Source: G020353115 sp964640125 (GTDB taxonomy: Bacteria; Bacteroidota; Bacteroidia; Bacteroidales; VadinHA17). From it: 40,001 nucleotides of DNA. The notes under the pieces were generated by a model that saw only the letters and a program-made list of their open reading frames with translations, was not told the origin of the DNA and did no database searches. The stretch's first letter is position 1; the number at the start of each line of letters is the position of its first letter. The stretch spans positions 1 through 40,001 of the forward strand of contig CAZXGG010000032.1 in assembly GCA_964640125.1 (NCBI GenBank), written 5' to 3'. This document shows positions 31,036-39,967 of the stretch, piece by piece. Position numbers and translations under genes: made by a program.

Positions 31036-31755
31036 ATGGCAGCCTTACCGAAACAGATTCCGCAATACCGTCGTCTGTATGAGGTTCTTCGAAAGCACAT
31101 CAAGGATGGGGTTTACCGTGAGGGTGATCTCCTGCCTTCCGAGAACGAATTGTGTATGGTACATGGCATGACCCGCCCAACAGTACGGCATGCACTGGAA
31201 GCGCTTGTACGCGATGGATTCATCAAGAAGCATAAAGGAAAGGGGAGCATTGTCAATCCATTGCCCAAGGGTATCGGGATCCTTTCGGTTTCGGGGACTA
31301 CCAGGGCACTTGCCGACCGGAATCTGGAAACCAGGATACTGGTTAAGCCGGTGATTCAGCGCTGGAAAGAACCTTTTATGTTTCCCCTCACAGAAACAGA
31401 ATTAGAGTCGGGTTGCATTTACCTGGCAAGGTTGCGTTTGATTGATGGGCAACCGCTGTTCTATGATGTTACCTACATTCCCAACATCAACCTGCCAAGG
31501 TTCAGGTCCCGGACGTTTGAAAACAGGTCTCTGTTCGACACACTGAGGAAGTATTATCAAATTGATGTAACCGGAGGTGAGCAGAAGTTGAAAGCAGTAC
31601 CTGCCAGTAAAGAGATCAGTGAGTACCTGCAGATCAAGCCCGGTCAACCCGTACTGCACCTCGAACGGAAGATCAACACCAGCCGGCCCGGTTTCAGTTT
31701 TTATTCCATTCTTTACTGCAACACCTCAGAGCATGCCCTGTATGGGATATTTTGA
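31036..31755 (+). CDS. GntR family transcriptional regulator (HutC subfamily, UTRA domain)
   Basis: A 239-residue regulator. The winged helix at residues about 8-76 (YEVLRKHIKDGVYREGDLLP, SENELCMVHGMTRPTVRHAL) is the standard GntR motif. Residues about 95-235 form a UTRA effector domain (EPFMFPLTETELESGCIYLA, PGQPVLHLERKINT). UTRA regulators usually respond to phosphorylated sugars or small acids. It is divergent from the E2-first operon, and a 24-bp palindrome in the shared spacer is its probable operator. The effector is likely an intermediate of that operon's pathway, such as a ketose or polyol phosphate. Confidence 0.92.
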   Translation: MAALPKQIPQYRRLYEVLRKHIKDGVYREGDLLPSENELCMVHGMTRPTVRHALEALVRDGFIKKHKGKGSIVNPLPKGIGILSVSGTTRALADRNLETRILVKPVIQRWKEPFMFPLTETELESGCIYLARLRLIDGQPLFYDVTYIPNINLPRFRSRTFENRSLFDTLRKYYQIDVTGGEQKLKAVPASKEISEYLQIKPGQPVLHLERKINTSRPGFSFYSILYCNTSEHALYGIF

Positions 31756-31871
31756 TAGTATGCAAGGATTTTATCTCAAGGGAACCACTCGCCTGTGAGT
31801 TGTTGTTATCTAAGTTTGCCGTTTTATATGGAATCTACACTACTGTGGAAATTAATGGCTGGTGGGTAAAT

Positions 31872-32621
31872 TTATTTTATAACGTATACATTATGAGCCA
31901 TTACCTCAAACAAAAACACTTTATCAAATCGTGATCCGATGTTCCAGGCTTCTATCTGGTTATCGATATTAAAAGAGGTTGATCTTTCAAAGGTATCCGC
32001 AACAATAATAAGCCACAATTCATTCAACCTTTTTTTCTTATATAACGGTAATTTATGCTCTTTTGATTTAATCCTTTCGGTAAGATATTCTTTGGATAGG
32101 GGTGGCACAAAATACCCACCTGTAATACCCCAATAAGAAGTGGTAACATTGGGGTGGTAGATGCTCTGAATCAAATCCACATGGTCCTTTGCTATTGGGT
32201 TTTGGATTTGAATCTGAAAAATAGATTTTCTATCAATTTCCATGCTGTGGTTCCGGATATCAACTGCTATCTTTTCTGCAATATCAATTATCTCATTATT
32301 CGTAACCCGAATGTTGTCATGAAAAAAAATGGACAGGTACAGTGGTATATCATTCCCAGATTCAAAGATTTTTTGTGCTTCTTTACAAATTCTTTTCTCA
32401 AGGCTGTCTATCTGAGAAACATTAAATTCACTGTTTTCTGAGTTGGGTTGGGTTAACCTGGTGAGTTCAATACCCAGTTTTCGTTTATTGCTCAGAGATA
32501 TAATAAAATCCGGGGATTCGGAATCCTTTATCTTTCCTTTCGGGAATTCAGCGTATGCTTTAGAAAAGCATGTAAGAAAGCTTTTCTCTTCCTGTTTCCT
32601 GTTATTTTGAAAATCCTTCAT
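31872..32621 (-). CDS. Hypothetical protein with possible PD-(D/E)xK-like nuclease core
   Basis: A 249-residue protein with no family I recognise with certainty. Residues about 36-58 read SPDFIISLSNKRKLGIELTR, a strand-turn-strand pattern with Asp and Glu placed as in PD-(D/E)xK nuclease cores, though the trailing Lys is not evident (ELT). The C-terminal strand NELWLIIVAD would fit such a fold. No signal peptide or membrane segment. It is AT-richer than its neighbours and has no partner methylase or toxin/antitoxin gene, so it may be an acquired orphan. It lies downstream of the adenosine deaminase gene, 27 bp away, same strand. Confidence 0.6.
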   Translation of the reverse strand: MKDFQNNRKQEEKSFLTCFSKAYAEFPKGKIKDSESPDFIISLSNKRKLGIELTRLTQPNSENSEFNVSQIDSLEKRICKEAQKIFESGNDIPLYLSIFFHDNIRVTNNEIIDIAEKIAVDIRNHSMEIDRKSIFQIQIQNPIAKDHVDLIQSIYHPNVTTSYWGITGGYFVPPLSKEYLTERIKSKEHKLPLYKKKRLNELWLIIVADTFERSTSFNIDNQIEAWNIGSRFDKVFLFEVMAHNVYVIK

Positions 32622-32648
32622 TATTCAAATAACAATAACTGTTTGCGG

Positions 32649-33632
32649 TTAATTCAATTCTTCCTTAATCTCCTCGATCAATTTCTTTTTCATCGGTTCA
32701 TCAAGCCACAGGGTGTCAATTGAATTCAGAATAATTGCCAGGATCTCTTCATTTGAATAGTTGAATGCATCGTGCAATGTTTGATATTCCTGGGCGAGCG
32801 AATTTCCAAACATTTTCGGGTCATCCGTATTAATTGAAACCGGGATTCCTTTCTCAATAAAGGTTTTTACCGGATGCTCTTCAATGGAATTGATAACCCG
32901 GGTACGTAAATTGGACAGCACGCACAATTCAATCGGAATTTTGTGTTCTGAAAGATAGTCCAACAATTTCAGGTCTTCAACAGCTCTTGTACCGTGTCCT
33001 ATCCGGTCAACGCGCAAATCATGTATTGCGGACCAGATGCTTTCAGGTCCGGAAGCCTCACCTGCATGAGCAGTTGTCCTGAATCCACATTTCCGTGCCT
33101 GTTTATACACGTCAATGAATAATTCAGCCGGATATTTGTTTTCTGTTCCTCCTATACCTATTCCTATGATACCCAGGTTTTTCACTTCATTAATCTCAAA
33201 GAGTGTTCTCATCTCCTCTTTCGGGCCATAATCACGGACCAGGTCCACAATCAGGTTTATTTTAATTCCGGGCACTTTATGAATGCTGAGGGAAATTGCC
33301 TCAATTATCTTTAGTGCAGAAAGTTTGTCCTTAAACAAAGAGGGCGATATAAATATCTCAGCATATTTCACGTTTTGTTTCACCAGATCCGAGAATACTG
33401 CTTCCGATATGAAAACGAAATCTTCATATTCCCTGATGAACTGGTTTTTCCACACCCACATTTCGATGAAATGGTTAAAATCCCGGTATACAAATTTCTC
33501 TTTCAGTTGATCCAGGTTATGAACCGTTTCATCTCCACCATACTTTTCAATTAATTGCCAAAGGGCTTCATGGGGAATTGCCCCTTCCAGGTGCAGGTGA
33601 TTTTCAATTTTAGGAATCGTGGTAAATTCCAT
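32649..33632 (-). CDS. add: Adenosine deaminase
   Basis: A 327-residue metal-dependent deaminase of the adenosine/AMP deaminase family, converting (deoxy)adenosine to inosine in the cytoplasm. The motifs are in order: zinc-binding HLHLEGA near residue 12, HAGEASGPESIW (catalytic Glu region, about 190), DRIGHGTRA (His about 216), and SINTDDPKMFG (Asp pair about 270). Length matches the bacterial enzyme. A related specificity such as adenine or aminodeoxyfutalosine deaminase cannot be excluded from motifs alone. It follows fucK by 105 bp on the same strand without an obvious metabolic link. Confidence 0.88.
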   Translation of the reverse strand: MEFTTIPKIENHLHLEGAIPHEALWQLIEKYGGDETVHNLDQLKEKFVYRDFNHFIEMWVWKNQFIREYEDFVFISEAVFSDLVKQNVKYAEIFISPSLFKDKLSALKIIEAISLSIHKVPGIKINLIVDLVRDYGPKEEMRTLFEINEVKNLGIIGIGIGGTENKYPAELFIDVYKQARKCGFRTTAHAGEASGPESIWSAIHDLRVDRIGHGTRAVEDLKLLDYLSEHKIPIELCVLSNLRTRVINSIEEHPVKTFIEKGIPVSINTDDPKMFGNSLAQEYQTLHDAFNYSNEEILAIILNSIDTLWLDEPMKKKLIEEIKEELN

Positions 33633-33737
33633 TCCATAAATAGTTTAGACTAAATTCAGTTATCAGGGAATGATCTCAAACACCTGTATCGACTTCTATT
33701 GTACTATATAAGGATTCAATTGGTCTTCTGCCCATTT

Positions 33738-35207
33738 TCATTTCAAAAAACCGGAATATTCTCTGAACAATTGATTGTAGAGGGGGGCATCTTCTCCGGG
33801 GGTAAAGGTCTCTCCTGAGTAGCAGATTCTTGAGCGGGCTTCCATGGCTGAAGGGAATAGTCCGATCCCGGAAAAGGCAAACAGTGCAGCACCCAGCACG
33901 GTGGTCTCTTTCTGTTCAATGATCCTGACAGGGATGCCAAACACATCGGCGCGGATTCTGTTCCACAACCTGTTTTTCGTTCCTCCACCAACACAGATCA
34001 GAGAATCGGCTTTAAACCTGCCTGCTTTTTCAAGCACTTGAAGACCCATCCTTGTTTTGCAGGAAAGCGCTTCGAGGGCAGCGCGAAAAACTTCGCCCCT
34101 TTCAGTATTCAGGTTAATTCCCGTGATGGTTCCCGGCTGCTGACTGCCGGGTACCGGGTAAAATGCAGGATTAATCCTGACTCCATTGCTTCCGGGAGAT
34201 ACTGCCAGGGCCTCTCCCACCATGAAATCATAAACATTGCTCTGGTCTATAACATCCAGGAAGAACAGCTTTTTGATCCATTCGATGGCACCCGAGGCAA
34301 TCCATTGGACACCCATATTGTATAAACCGGGCAATGGATCCAGTTCAGTGGTCACACCCTGACGCAACAGTTCCTCATCCGGCATAACCTCTCTTGCCCT
34401 CACCATCAGTATCTCCCATGTTCCTGAACTTAATACCGGGATATTTTCATCTGCTCCCGCCCCAAAAATGGCAAATTGCGTGTCATGCCCTGCTGCAACC
34501 ACTGGAATATCGGCAGGCAATCCCGTTTCACGAGCTGCACCGGATGTCACCTTTCCTATCACCGTGCCGGGTTCAACCAGCGGGTAAAACTTCTCCTTTT
34601 CCACCCCGATAGCCCTTGCTATTTCATCTGAAAACTGCCGTTTATAAAGGTCAGTCATCATCGAAGTGCCTGCCATGGATGTATCGTTTACCATCTCACC
34701 GGTGAGAAAATAGAGGAATATGGATGGGATGAAGAGGAAATGATCCATCTCTTCCAGGATTTCAGGTCTGTTTTCCTTCAGCCATATCAGCTTGTTTATG
34801 GTATTGAATCCAAAGGGTTGTACTCCATTAATCCGGAAAAGGTGGTTTATCGGGATATACTTCCCGATATTTTCCATAACGGGATGTGTCCTTTCACACT
34901 GCCATGATATTACCGGATAAAGCATCTTCCCGGATCGTTTGAATGGGGCACCGTCGACGCCAAAAGCAGTGACCGTAACGGCAGCAATATCCGGTTTGGA
35001 GATGTTTTGCAATACTGAACCGATGCAGGTTTTAAATTTATCCCATATCATATCCACATCCCAGATCCTGTATTCCGGATAATCCGGATCGGGACCGGTT
35101 GCATTTGGCACACTGTGTATTCCCTTTATGGTTCCCGTTTCATCAATAGCGATAACCCTTACGTTGGTGGCACCGCAGTCGAGTACAAGGATGATTTTCT
35201 CTTTCAT
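33738..35207 (-). CDS. fucK: L-fuculokinase
   Basis: A 489-residue FGGY-family kinase. The N-terminal ATP motif VLDCGATNVRVIAIDETG, the segment VTAFGVDGAPF, SWQCERTHPVMENI, MAGTSMMTDLYKRQFS, AGHDTQFAIFGAGADE and VLSSGTWEILMVR match E. coli FucK almost position by position, so fuculokinase is well supported over rhamnulokinase or xylulokinase. It phosphorylates L-fuculose to L-fuculose-1-phosphate. It lies downstream of fucI with a 261-bp spacer that carries a hairpin and repeats. Confidence 0.92.
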   Translation of the reverse strand: MKEKIILVLDCGATNVRVIAIDETGTIKGIHSVPNATGPDPDYPEYRIWDVDMIWDKFKTCIGSVLQNISKPDIAAVTVTAFGVDGAPFKRSGKMLYPVISWQCERTHPVMENIGKYIPINHLFRINGVQPFGFNTINKLIWLKENRPEILEEMDHFLFIPSIFLYFLTGEMVNDTSMAGTSMMTDLYKRQFSDEIARAIGVEKEKFYPLVEPGTVIGKVTSGAARETGLPADIPVVAAGHDTQFAIFGAGADENIPVLSSGTWEILMVRAREVMPDEELLRQGVTTELDPLPGLYNMGVQWIASGAIEWIKKLFFLDVIDQSNVYDFMVGEALAVSPGSNGVRINPAFYPVPGSQQPGTITGINLNTERGEVFRAALEALSCKTRMGLQVLEKAGRFKADSLICVGGGTKNRLWNRIRADVFGIPVRIIEQKETTVLGAALFAFSGIGLFPSAMEARSRICYSGETFTPGEDAPLYNQLFREYSGFLK

Positions 35208-35256
35208 CTTTCAATTGTATTGAAATGGTCATGCAATGATCATACAATGGTTATTT

Positions 35257-35276
35257 GATCCGCCAAATAGCGGATC
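35257..35276. promoter_or_regulatory. Hairpin/operator-like inverted repeat upstream of fucK
   Basis: GATCCGC (35257-35263) and GCGGATC (35270-35276) are exact complements around CAAATA, 50 bp upstream of the fucK ATG. No T-tract follows on the minus strand, so an RNA-processing stem or a regulator site is more likely than a terminator. Confidence 0.5.
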
Positions 35277-35399
35277 GTTATTTATGGTTAGTAGGTTATT
35301 GAGTACATCGATATAAACCATTACATCAAAGCATTTGTTATAATATATTTTCAATTTGTTTAAAATATGCACCCTGTTTTAAGTTTTGCAATTAGACAC

Positions 35400-35425
35400 C
35401 TCACTAACTAAATAACTCACTAACT
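35400..35425. repeat. Short direct repeats in the fucI-fucK spacer
   Basis: CTCACTAACT occurs at 35400-35409 and 35416-35425, 16 bp apart, in a run of AACT words about 8 bp apart. It resembles the other AACTTAT-type microsatellites in the window. The rest of this 261-bp spacer is AT-rich with no gene. Confidence 0.6.
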
Positions 35426-35468
35426 CAATAACTTTTTTCCCTCTCTGTACTCTTAACTCTGAACTTAT

Positions 35469-37277
35469 TTATCCATACAGCGGTCCGTATGCTTTGCACG
35501 CTCTGAAATCAGCTCCTTCGGGGTTATCCGTACCGAACATTCCCCAGGCGGCTGGCCGGAAGATCCGTGTTTCAGGAACATTATGCATGTTCACGGGAAT
35601 TCTCAACATGGAAGCGAGAGTGATCAGACGATCCCCGATATGGCCATAGCTAATCGCGCCATGATTGGCACCCCAGTTAGCCATGACGGAATAGACATCG
35701 CGGAAGACTCCCTTTCCGGTGAGGTTAGGCACGAACCAGGTTGTTGGCCAGGTTGGATCCGTTCTCAGATCGAGTATTTCATGGACTTTTGCATCAAGAT
35801 CCACGGTAAAGCCTTCAGCGATCTGCAATACGGGGCCGATTCCTTTCACCAGGTTCACCCGTGACATGGTTACAGGCATTTCCCCGACCGTATTGAAGTT
35901 CGAGGAGAATCCCCCGCCCCTGAAATAACCCTGGTTAGCCGGGCTCCACACGGTTTCCTTCAGGCATTTTTCAACATCTTCACCGGTAATTTCCCAGAAT
36001 GGTTTCATGATCGATTTGCCGGATTTTTTCATCTGTCCGGTGGCATCGAGGGTTGTCGAACCGCTGTTGATGAGGTGAATGATACCCTGTTTGGCTATTC
36101 CCTGCAATGTTTTACCCGTAACCCGTTTTACCGCTTCCGGGCTCCAGTAGGTTCTCACATCGGAAAATATCTGGGATGTATTGGTCAGCAGGTGGCCGAA
36201 CATCATTGAAACGCCGTTGAGGCTATCGTTTTCAGTAGCCATGATAAATGCCTCACGGATACCATTCCAGTCAAATGAAGAGTTGAGCATCGCTTCCATG
36301 AAGTCTCCATTCGGAAAGTGGTCGGTCCATTGCCGTTGTCCCTGGAATCCGGATACCAGGGCATTAAATCCAGCAGCCTCCTCCCCGTATCCCAATTCGG
36401 TTAATTTGGGATTACCGATCATCATATCCCGTGCAATGATGGTCATTTTCACCACCATTTCCCATTCATAGTCTTTCCTCTCCCTGGAAGCCTGCATCTG
36501 TTTCGGATTTTCATCTGTGCCTTCCTTGCAGTATTTTTTAACCCATTCCAGGGCATGTTTGAACTCCTCTTTATCATAGATCTCGCGGTCGATCCGGCGG
36601 ATGAATTCAGTCATATCGACCATTTCGGATCTCATTCCCAGGTAATCGAGGAAGAATTCCTGGTCGACCATTGATCCGGCGATACCCATGGATACTCCTC
36701 CCATAGCGAGGTACGCTTTACCATTCATCTCTGCCACGGCCAGGCCTGCCCGGACAAAATTCAGGATCTTCTCTTTCACATCATCCGGAACTGTTGTATC
36801 ATCCTGATCCTGGACATTCCGGCCATAAATCCCAAAAGTAGGAAGGCCCTTCTGGTTATATCCTGCGAGTGCTGCTGCCAGGTAGACTGCACCGGGTCGC
36901 TCGGTACCGTTGAATCCCCAGACAGCTTTGGGTATCAGAGGATCTGTATCCATCACTTCAGTACCATAACACCAGCAGGGTGTTACGGTGAGAGAAACTC
37001 CCACTCCCTCCCGCGCAAATTTTTCGGTGCATTCTGCCGCTTCCGCAAATCTTCCGATGGTAGTATCGGCAATGATGCATTCAACCGGAAGTCCATTGGC
37101 ATGCCGCAGGTTTTTGGTGATCAGATCAGCCGCTGCCTTTGCCATATTCATTGTTTGATCCTCAAGAGATTCACGAACACCCTGCCTTCTGCCATCGATC
37201 ACAGGGCGAATCCCAATTTTTGGCAAACTCCCTCGCAATCTTTTTGTGGGAGGATTTACCGGAAATTTTGTATTCAT
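35469..37277 (-). CDS. fucI: L-fucose isomerase
   Basis: A 602-residue FucI that interconverts L-fucose and L-fuculose (and D-arabinose/D-ribulose) with Mn2+. The N-terminal block PKIGIRPVIDGRRQGVRESL and blocks such as ITVTPCWCYG-like LTVTPCWCYGTEVMDTDP and FNGTERPGAVYLAAALAGY are near-identical to E. coli FucI. The metal ligands known as Glu337, Asp361 and His528 in E. coli correspond here to Glu349 (ATENDSLNG), Asp373 (FSDVRTYWS) and His539 (NWGANHG), all present. It has an extra N-terminal 18 residues before the conserved start. It is 26 bp downstream of the GH116 gene, so the two are co-transcribed. Confidence 0.95.
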   Translation of the reverse strand: MNTKFPVNPPTKRLRGSLPKIGIRPVIDGRRQGVRESLEDQTMNMAKAAADLITKNLRHANGLPVECIIADTTIGRFAEAAECTEKFAREGVGVSLTVTPCWCYGTEVMDTDPLIPKAVWGFNGTERPGAVYLAAALAGYNQKGLPTFGIYGRNVQDQDDTTVPDDVKEKILNFVRAGLAVAEMNGKAYLAMGGVSMGIAGSMVDQEFFLDYLGMRSEMVDMTEFIRRIDREIYDKEEFKHALEWVKKYCKEGTDENPKQMQASRERKDYEWEMVVKMTIIARDMMIGNPKLTELGYGEEAAGFNALVSGFQGQRQWTDHFPNGDFMEAMLNSSFDWNGIREAFIMATENDSLNGVSMMFGHLLTNTSQIFSDVRTYWSPEAVKRVTGKTLQGIAKQGIIHLINSGSTTLDATGQMKKSGKSIMKPFWEITGEDVEKCLKETVWSPANQGYFRGGGFSSNFNTVGEMPVTMSRVNLVKGIGPVLQIAEGFTVDLDAKVHEILDLRTDPTWPTTWFVPNLTGKGVFRDVYSVMANWGANHGAISYGHIGDRLITLASMLRIPVNMHNVPETRIFRPAAWGMFGTDNPEGADFRACKAYGPLYG

Positions 37278-37303
37278 AATAAACGGTTTTATGTATATGG
37301 TTA

Positions 37304-39910
37304 TTAATCTCTTTTTATTTCAAAAGATAAAGTATCACCGGGTTGAAGCATCTTTTCTTCTTTAAATTCATAGCTCCCGTAACTTTTCAGGATGAATGTG
37401 CGGATCGCAACAGTCCCGGATAAAACACTGAATTCCAGTTTTTTCCTGTCACTATAATCCTGGATAGAGACAGTACCCCATGCATAGCCATTCGACCAGA
37501 AGTAGTTGCCTTTAAATGCTTTGAACTGTATGGTTTTTTCAACACCGGAGTAGTGGAATCCGGACAAGGAAATGACCTCCGCCCAGCTTGCCATGGCTCT
37601 GGCATAATGGTGTCCGCATTCGGCTTCATTGAATGGGTTTCGTTTTTTGCCATCGTACCGATCCCTCACATCCTGAATGCATTTTATTCCATTTCCAAGC
37701 TGTCCTTCGAACAACATACCCACTGCTGCAGTGTATTCAAACCCGGTCATCACTTCTGTGAAATAGGGAAATGGAATTTCCGGGCGTTCATTCGGGTAGC
37801 TTGCCATCAGCAGTCCTGACTCTTCTCCCAGTGTATACGATCTCATTTTATTAAAATGATCGTGGAATGATTCAACATGGTTATACTTCAGGATACTGTG
37901 CAAGGTGGTTCTCACATTGTCCCGGTCAACGAGATATCCCAGGTTGCAGATGTGTGCCATGTATTGTCCAACGAGTTGATCCACCAGGCATCCTTTTCCG
38001 AGCTGGTAATCCGGGCTGGTCAGGTCGCTGCTGCCCATACCCACAATCAGGCTTGGGGCAACATTTTCTTTTTTCATGGGTGGTCGGATTTCCTGTTCGT
38101 AGTACTCACCATTGAACAGGTTTTCATCGATCCACCGGCTGCCATTCGCAAAGAGGGACTGGCATTTTTTTGCAAACGGTTTATCACCCATCTGTTCCGC
38201 CATCTCTTCTCCAGCCCTCAGTGCTCCAAGGTACCAGATTCCCATCTGGGGATTTGGGCCGAAATACTCGACATCCATAGTATTGTGCTGTGCCCCTTCC
38301 ATTACCCCATCCATATCGGCATCCCATCCTCCCGGAATCCAGCAAAACTCAATGGCTTTTTTTACGTTAGGCCAGAGACGTTTCAGCATGTCATCATCCC
38401 CGGAAAGCTGCCAGTCACGGTACATTTTCATTACCGTACCCATCTGTCCGTCTGCTGCCGCTAAAGCGGCATGTTGTGCTTTTTCAAGGGGCAACATGAC
38501 ACGAAAACTCATCAACCCATTTTCACTGGTAGCATAACCGAATTCGATATCACGCATTGTTTTTGCCAGTTCCCCGAACAGGAAAGGGGTAGCCTGTTCA
38601 TAATTCCAGACATGTGTGCAGGAGCCGTAACAGGATCCCCGCGTATCCATGCAACCCTCCCATCCAAAAAACCGTCCATCCTCCGTCCTGAAACAGGTCT
38701 GTGTTCTTATGGTGCTCACATTAAACAAAGCGGATTCCTTTACTACTTCAGGGTAGTCACTTTGAAGGAATGTAGTTACAAATTCAATGGTTTTTGCTTC
38801 AAGGCCAGGCAATGTTGGGTAGACTTTTCTAATCACATCCCATGCATCATCGTACCGGGTAGTATAATAATTTCCCACCCGTTCATCTGCCCAGGCATAC
38901 CGGTTCGGGAAATGCCAGGTAAGGTAATAGGTAAACATTTTTTCTGTTCTGCCATCGATCTCACCTTTTACCGACAGGGATGCCTGTGGGGTTTCTCTCA
39001 CCCGGATCTCTTTTTCGGTCAATTCCCCATCGGCACTGAAATCATCCCAGAAGTCCAGGAGATCGTTCCCCCAATCCCCTGGCACAGAAGAGGTCCGGTA
39101 AGAGATCCGTTGATTATCAGGAGTAGTCAGGGCAATCGTGCCCCAGGCTTCATTCCCTGCTTCCACTCCTTCTGAATACATATAGATTCCCTGGATTTGT
39201 TCATCTTTTCTGAATTCGTTAACATTTCCTTTGGCTCCCTGTGGTATCCAGTCACCTTTCCAATCCTGGGTAATATTTGATCCGTCTTCCCCAATGAAGT
39301 TTTCCATTACCCAGCATACAGATGCCATCAATTTTTGCTCTGTCTTGTTTTTCACAACAATCCTGAAAACAGCAATTGGTATTCCGCTTTTGTCTGCATC
39401 ACCGGGAATCAGGGGATTAAAAGCATAGATCTCCACATCAACCGGCAAGTCAGGATCTGACAGGTTAACTCTTCCAAAGGGATAGGAAGCATCAAAGCTG
39501 CACTCACGAAACCGGGGCAATCCATGGTTATCTGCTCCGCGGCCCTCCATGTGTTCATACTCAAAATACTTCAATGGTCCCATCAGGGAAGTGGTGTATT
39601 TTTTTCCATCTTCTGTTTGCACAAAGAGTGCAAGAAAAGGAGCCCTGTTCCCTGTTGGTGCACCGCTGAATCCCTTGCCTGGCCGGTTCATGATCTCCCA
39701 GTCTTTCAGTGCCCCATTGCCTCCCAATGATACAGTGCCTGTTCCAATGCCACCAATGGGTAAGGCAATCCGGGCGATGTGATCCTGGTCGTAGTGTTTA
39801 AGAAAGGGCCATTCTTTCATGACTGAATCGCTTGAATATTCCTGGGCGGACAACATGAAATGAAATAGAATGAACAGTGTAAGAGATAGTGTTCGTTTCA
39901 TAAAAATCAT
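37304..39910 (-). CDS. GH116 family glycosidase (GBA2-like), secreted
   Basis: An 868-residue secreted glycosidase. The Sec signal is MKRTLSLTLFILFHFMLSAQ, with a probable cut after LSA. The N-terminal beta-domain has ARIALPIGGIGTGTVSLGGN, and the C-terminal (alpha/alpha)6 domain carries the nucleophile Glu about 437 in THVWNYEQATPF and the acid/base Asp about 546 in QHNTMDVEYFGPNP, as in characterised GH116 beta-glucosidases. Substrates in the family include beta-glucosides, beta-xylosides and N-acetylglucosaminides; fucosidase activity is not known. The preferred start may be ATG 39901, which gives the clean signal peptide; 39910 is the longest. A 7-bp tandem repeat lies 11 nt upstream. Confidence 0.9.
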   Translation of the reverse strand: MIFMKRTLSLTLFILFHFMLSAQEYSSDSVMKEWPFLKHYDQDHIARIALPIGGIGTGTVSLGGNGALKDWEIMNRPGKGFSGAPTGNRAPFLALFVQTEDGKKYTTSLMGPLKYFEYEHMEGRGADNHGLPRFRECSFDASYPFGRVNLSDPDLPVDVEIYAFNPLIPGDADKSGIPIAVFRIVVKNKTEQKLMASVCWVMENFIGEDGSNITQDWKGDWIPQGAKGNVNEFRKDEQIQGIYMYSEGVEAGNEAWGTIALTTPDNQRISYRTSSVPGDWGNDLLDFWDDFSADGELTEKEIRVRETPQASLSVKGEIDGRTEKMFTYYLTWHFPNRYAWADERVGNYYTTRYDDAWDVIRKVYPTLPGLEAKTIEFVTTFLQSDYPEVVKESALFNVSTIRTQTCFRTEDGRFFGWEGCMDTRGSCYGSCTHVWNYEQATPFLFGELAKTMRDIEFGYATSENGLMSFRVMLPLEKAQHAALAAADGQMGTVMKMYRDWQLSGDDDMLKRLWPNVKKAIEFCWIPGGWDADMDGVMEGAQHNTMDVEYFGPNPQMGIWYLGALRAGEEMAEQMGDKPFAKKCQSLFANGSRWIDENLFNGEYYEQEIRPPMKKENVAPSLIVGMGSSDLTSPDYQLGKGCLVDQLVGQYMAHICNLGYLVDRDNVRTTLHSILKYNHVESFHDHFNKMRSYTLGEESGLLMASYPNERPEIPFPYFTEVMTGFEYTAAVGMLFEGQLGNGIKCIQDVRDRYDGKKRNPFNEAECGHHYARAMASWAEVISLSGFHYSGVEKTIQFKAFKGNYFWSNGYAWGTVSIQDYSDRKKLEFSVLSGTVAIRTFILKSYGSYEFKEEKMLQPGDTLSFEIKRD

Positions 39911-39920
39911 GGAGGGGATT

Positions 39921-39967
39921 AAGTTATAAGTTATAAGTTATAAGTTATAAGTTATAAGTTATAAGTT
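39921..39967 (-). repeat. Six tandem 7-bp repeats (AAGTTAT) plus a partial unit
   Basis: AAGTTAT occurs six times in exact register (39921-39962), followed by AAGTT. On the sense strand this is an ATAACTT tract directly before the GH116 start codon. Copy-number change by slippage is likely. Confidence 0.9.
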
